DNA from: Spirodela intermedia
Lineage: Eukaryota > Streptophyta > Magnoliopsida > Alismatales > Araceae
Length of the DNA: 64,000 nucleotides
NCBI GenBank assembly: GCA_902729315.2
Contig: LR746280.1
Location: 2,972,501-3,036,500 of the forward strand
Reading direction: 5' to 3'
The first letter of the stretch is position 1. Every line of letters starts with the position of its first letter. The position numbers and the translations under genes were made by a program. Under the pieces are notes generated by a model, which was given only the letters and a program-made list of their open reading frames with translations, searched no databases and was not told the origin of the DNA. Shown one piece after another: positions 61,361 to 64,000 of this stretch.

Positions 61361-61965
61361 TTATAAGTCTTCATTATCATGAGTTAATAATTAGTAAATA
61401 ATATAGTTTTAGCCTCAACTCATGATAAATAGACTTTTATTTGTGTTAAAGTGTGAAAAGCAATTTTTAATTGATTAATATGAATTTTTGGTTAATTATA
61501 TAATTTTTGAAGAATTTATATAATTTATATAGTCTTATTTTTGAGATAAATAAAGAAAAAGAAATAAAATAAAAATATAACAAAATGAAGAGGATCCGTC
61601 AGCCAACTAGGCCCACAAGCAGGTTGGAAGTATAGTCAAGGGGAGCCATGAGCAAATGCTTGAGCAGCTAGAACCAATGAGGCCATGTGTGTGACACTCT
61701 TTTTTCACGTCACTAGTAACTAGCCAATTGTGGGGCAAAGAGTGGTCATACATGCGGAAGAAAAAGACTTATTACTTGCAAATATGATATTACTATATAT
61801 TCACCCAAAACTTTAGCAAACAAGTGATGTGAGACTAAACCCCCATCACATCTTTCCTAAAAAAAATTTTAAGATTTTAATACTTAAACTACTCCTTTGT
61901 TATAATAGAGATATATCATGATGACGTCACTTGATAAGGGTATTAGAGTATTTATTTTATTTGAA
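61361..61965 (+). repeat. LTR1 subfamily copy, forward, 3' part missing
   Basis: Begins near TTATAAGTCTTCATTATCATGAG and carries the block GGAAGTATAGTCAAGGGGAGCC and the subfamily insert at 61.86-61.96 kb also seen at 20.9 kb. It ends abruptly against pol sequence. Confidence 0.7.
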
Positions 61966-63800
61966 TTTAGAGTTGAAACCTTTTCCCTCTAGTTTAAAAT
62001 ATATCTCTTTTAGAGAAAAATAATTCATCTCCTATTATTATTATAGCTAATTTGAGTGATGAAAAAGAAGGAGAATTATTAGATGTACTTTGAAAAAATA
62101 GGAACACTATTAACTAGAAAATGAATGATCTTAGGGGCATTGATATGAGTGTGTGCATGCATAGTATATCTAGAGGAAGGGACTAGAACTAGCAAGGAAC
62201 CACAATGAAGATTAAATCCTAACACAATGTAAATTATAAAAATAGAAATTTTAAAGTGGCTAGCTACTGATATTATTTATCCTATTTCAGATAGCAAATG
62301 GGTTAGTCCTACACAAGTGGTGCCAAAAAAATCAGGGATCACACTTATAAAAAACGAAAATGAGAATGAAATAAAAACACAATTAACTACTAGTTGGAGG
62401 CTTTACATTGATTATAGAAAATTAAATTCAGTTATCAAAAAAGATCATTTTCTCTTATCATTTACTAATCAAATTCTAGAAAAAATAGCTGAATTTTTTT
62501 TTTCTAGATGGATACTCTAGTTATAATCAAATGTATACAAATCCTTTAGATCAAGAAAAAATAACTTTCACTTTTCCATTTGATACTTTTGCTTTTAAAT
62601 CCATGCCTTTTGGTCTGTGTAATGTTTCAGTCATATTTCAAAGATGTATGCTATCTATTTTTTTTAATATGACTGAAAAATATATAAAAAATTTATAGAT
62701 GATTTTTCTATTTTTGGTGAATCATTTGATGAATGCTTAAATCATTTACAGCATATACTTGATAAATGTGTAGAGAAAAAAATAGTTTTGAGTTGGGAGA
62801 AATCATATTTTATAGTTTGAGAGGGAGTTGTGTTGGGTCATATTATGAGTCAAAGGGGTTTGGAGGTAGATAGAGAAAAAATTAAATTATATCTAAAATG
62901 AAACCTCTGAAATCAATAAAATAAATTAGATCTTTCTTAGGTCATGCAGGTTATTATAAAAAATTTATTCAAGATTTTTCAAAATTTTATAAACCTCTCA
63001 CCATGTTATTATCTAAAGATGTGCCTTTTAATTTTGATGAAAAATATTTTGAGTCTTTTTCTAAAATAAAAAGATTACTTGCTAAGGCACCAATTTTATA
63101 AGTTCTTGATTGGTCCCTTCCCTTTGAAATAATATGTGATGCATCGAATTATGAAATGAGAGCCATTCTAGGACAAACAAAAGAGTCAAAACTCATAGTA
63201 ATTTTATATGCTAGTAAAACTATATCTAATACTTAATTAAATTATACCATGACTAAAAAAGAATTGTTAGCTATAGTATTTTTATTAGAAAGATTTAGAT
63301 AATATATTTTGGGAGCTAAAATTATTATTTATACTGATCATATAACATTAAAATATTTATTAAATAAGAAAGATGCAAAGCTATGTTTATTAAGATGGAT
63401 TTTATTATTGTAGAAATTTGACTTAAAAATAAAAAATAAAAAGATTTTGAGAATGTTGTTGCTGACCATCTTTCTAGATTGAGTGATACAAGAATAAATA
63501 TAGTGCTTTTACGAAACATATTTCCAAATGAACAATTGATGATAGCTCAACATCAACCATCACCATGGTATGCACATATTGTTAATTTTTTAGTTTCTAA
63601 AAAAAATCTAGAAAAATAGGATAAGAATAGAAAATATCATTTATTTTCTAAAATTAAAAATTATTTTTGGCATGATCTTGATTTATATTACTTGGGCAAT
63701 GATCAATTTTAAGGAGATGTGTTCCTGAAGAAAAATATCATAACATTTTTAACATGAGCCATTCATCTAACTATGGAGGACATTTCTCTAGATGAAAAAT
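61966..63800 (+). mobile_element. Ty3/gypsy pol remnant: reverse transcriptase, RNase H, start of integrase
   Basis: Plus-strand polyprotein fragment. 62280-62520 reads ISDSKWVSPTQVVPKKSG, then RLYIDYRKLN. About 62590-62640 reads MPFGLCN. 62690-62770 has the catalytic FIDD motif (FIDDFSIFGESFDECL). About 63120-63300 is the RNase H part (DASNYE, YASKT, TKKELLA). 63470 reads VADHLSRL. 63700-63790 has the HHCC zinc finger start of integrase (CVPEEKYHNIF, SNYGGHFS). The order and motifs are those of gypsy elements of the Tat/Athila kind. Several stops and shifts make it inactive. It lies next to, but is not bounded by matching copies of, LTR1. Confidence 0.85.
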
Positions 63801-63809
63801 AGCTATAAC

Positions 63810-63944
63810 TTTTTTTTGTTCTACTAGGTGATAGCTATCAAAGATGATTCGATGACCCATTTCATTGATATCTAGACTTTCAAAGAGATCTAGAGATTGT
63901 CCACATCGTCTTTGTCCAAAGAGAGCCTTTGAAGCTATAGACAT
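63810..63944 (+). repeat. LTR1 fragment, central part
   Basis: Contains AGGTGATAGCTATCAAAGATGATTCG and GAGAGCCTTTGAAGC, the usual centre blocks of LTR1, and is cut where a second LTR1 starts. Confidence 0.75.
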
Positions 63945-64000
63945 TGATAAATCTTTATTATCATGAGTTAATAATTAATAAATAATATAGTTTTAGCCTT
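63945..64000 (+). repeat. LTR1 start, continuing beyond the window
   Basis: TGATAAATCTTTATTATCATGAG, the LTR1 5' terminus. It has been inserted into the preceding LTR1 fragment. Confidence 0.7.

Overview
This is a stretch of nuclear DNA from a flowering plant, with few genes and many transposons. The evidence is spliceosomal introns with GT..AG ends, plant gene families (a TAF13 subunit, a GTE-type chromatin protein, an F-box protein, a leucine-rich receptor kinase), and nested Ty3/gypsy and Ty1/copia LTR retrotransposons. The one GC-rich island, at 23.6-25 kb (F-box plus GTE start), suggests a monocot, but I cannot name the species. Most of the window is AT-rich, decayed retrotransposon sequence, so most open frames in it are not genes.

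Layout. 0.9-2.6 kb: broken receptor kinase (minus). 3.7-6.0 kb: remnant copia element (minus). 6.6-21.6 kb: nested LTR retrotransposons made of three LTR families, here called LTR1, LTR2 and LTR3. They include two tandem gypsy internal regions with gag (minus), a complete solo LTR1 with a 5-bp target duplication, and a decayed copy of the GTE gene start. 23.7-25.9 kb: truncated F-box gene, then an apparently intact five-part gene (four coding exons plus a spliced leader) for a short GTE-like protein without a bromodomain (plus). 26.4-29.4 kb: 3' half of a mitochondrial-type DnaJ gene (minus), overlapping a segment that is repeated at 50.9-52.6 kb. 32-33.2 kb: microsatellites, a hairpin and a GC-rich island. 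33.4-41 kb: more LTRs. 41.9-45.4 kb: fragments of a DNA ligase 1 gene and a tail-to-tail inverted duplication of the GTE-like gene. 45.9-49.9 kb: 5' half of the DnaJ gene (minus), with one frameshift. 53.5-57.5 kb: an intact five-exon TAF13 gene (minus) with a promoter rich in TGGGCC/T elements. 58.9-64 kb: LTR3, LTR2 with its primer-binding site, LTR1 and a decayed gypsy pol region (plus).

The genes that look functional are TAF13 (a histone-fold subunit of TFIID) and the GTE-like gene; both are nuclear transcription or chromatin factors, but nothing shows they are co-regulated. The DnaJ gene appears split by about 17 kb of inserted DNA. The most unusual structure is the GTE inverted repeat at 43.75-45.43 kb. 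It lies 18 kb from the intact GTE-like gene and, if transcribed through, would make a long hairpin RNA matching that gene. Exon positions were read by eye from splice sites and protein-family similarity. No alignment or database search was run.
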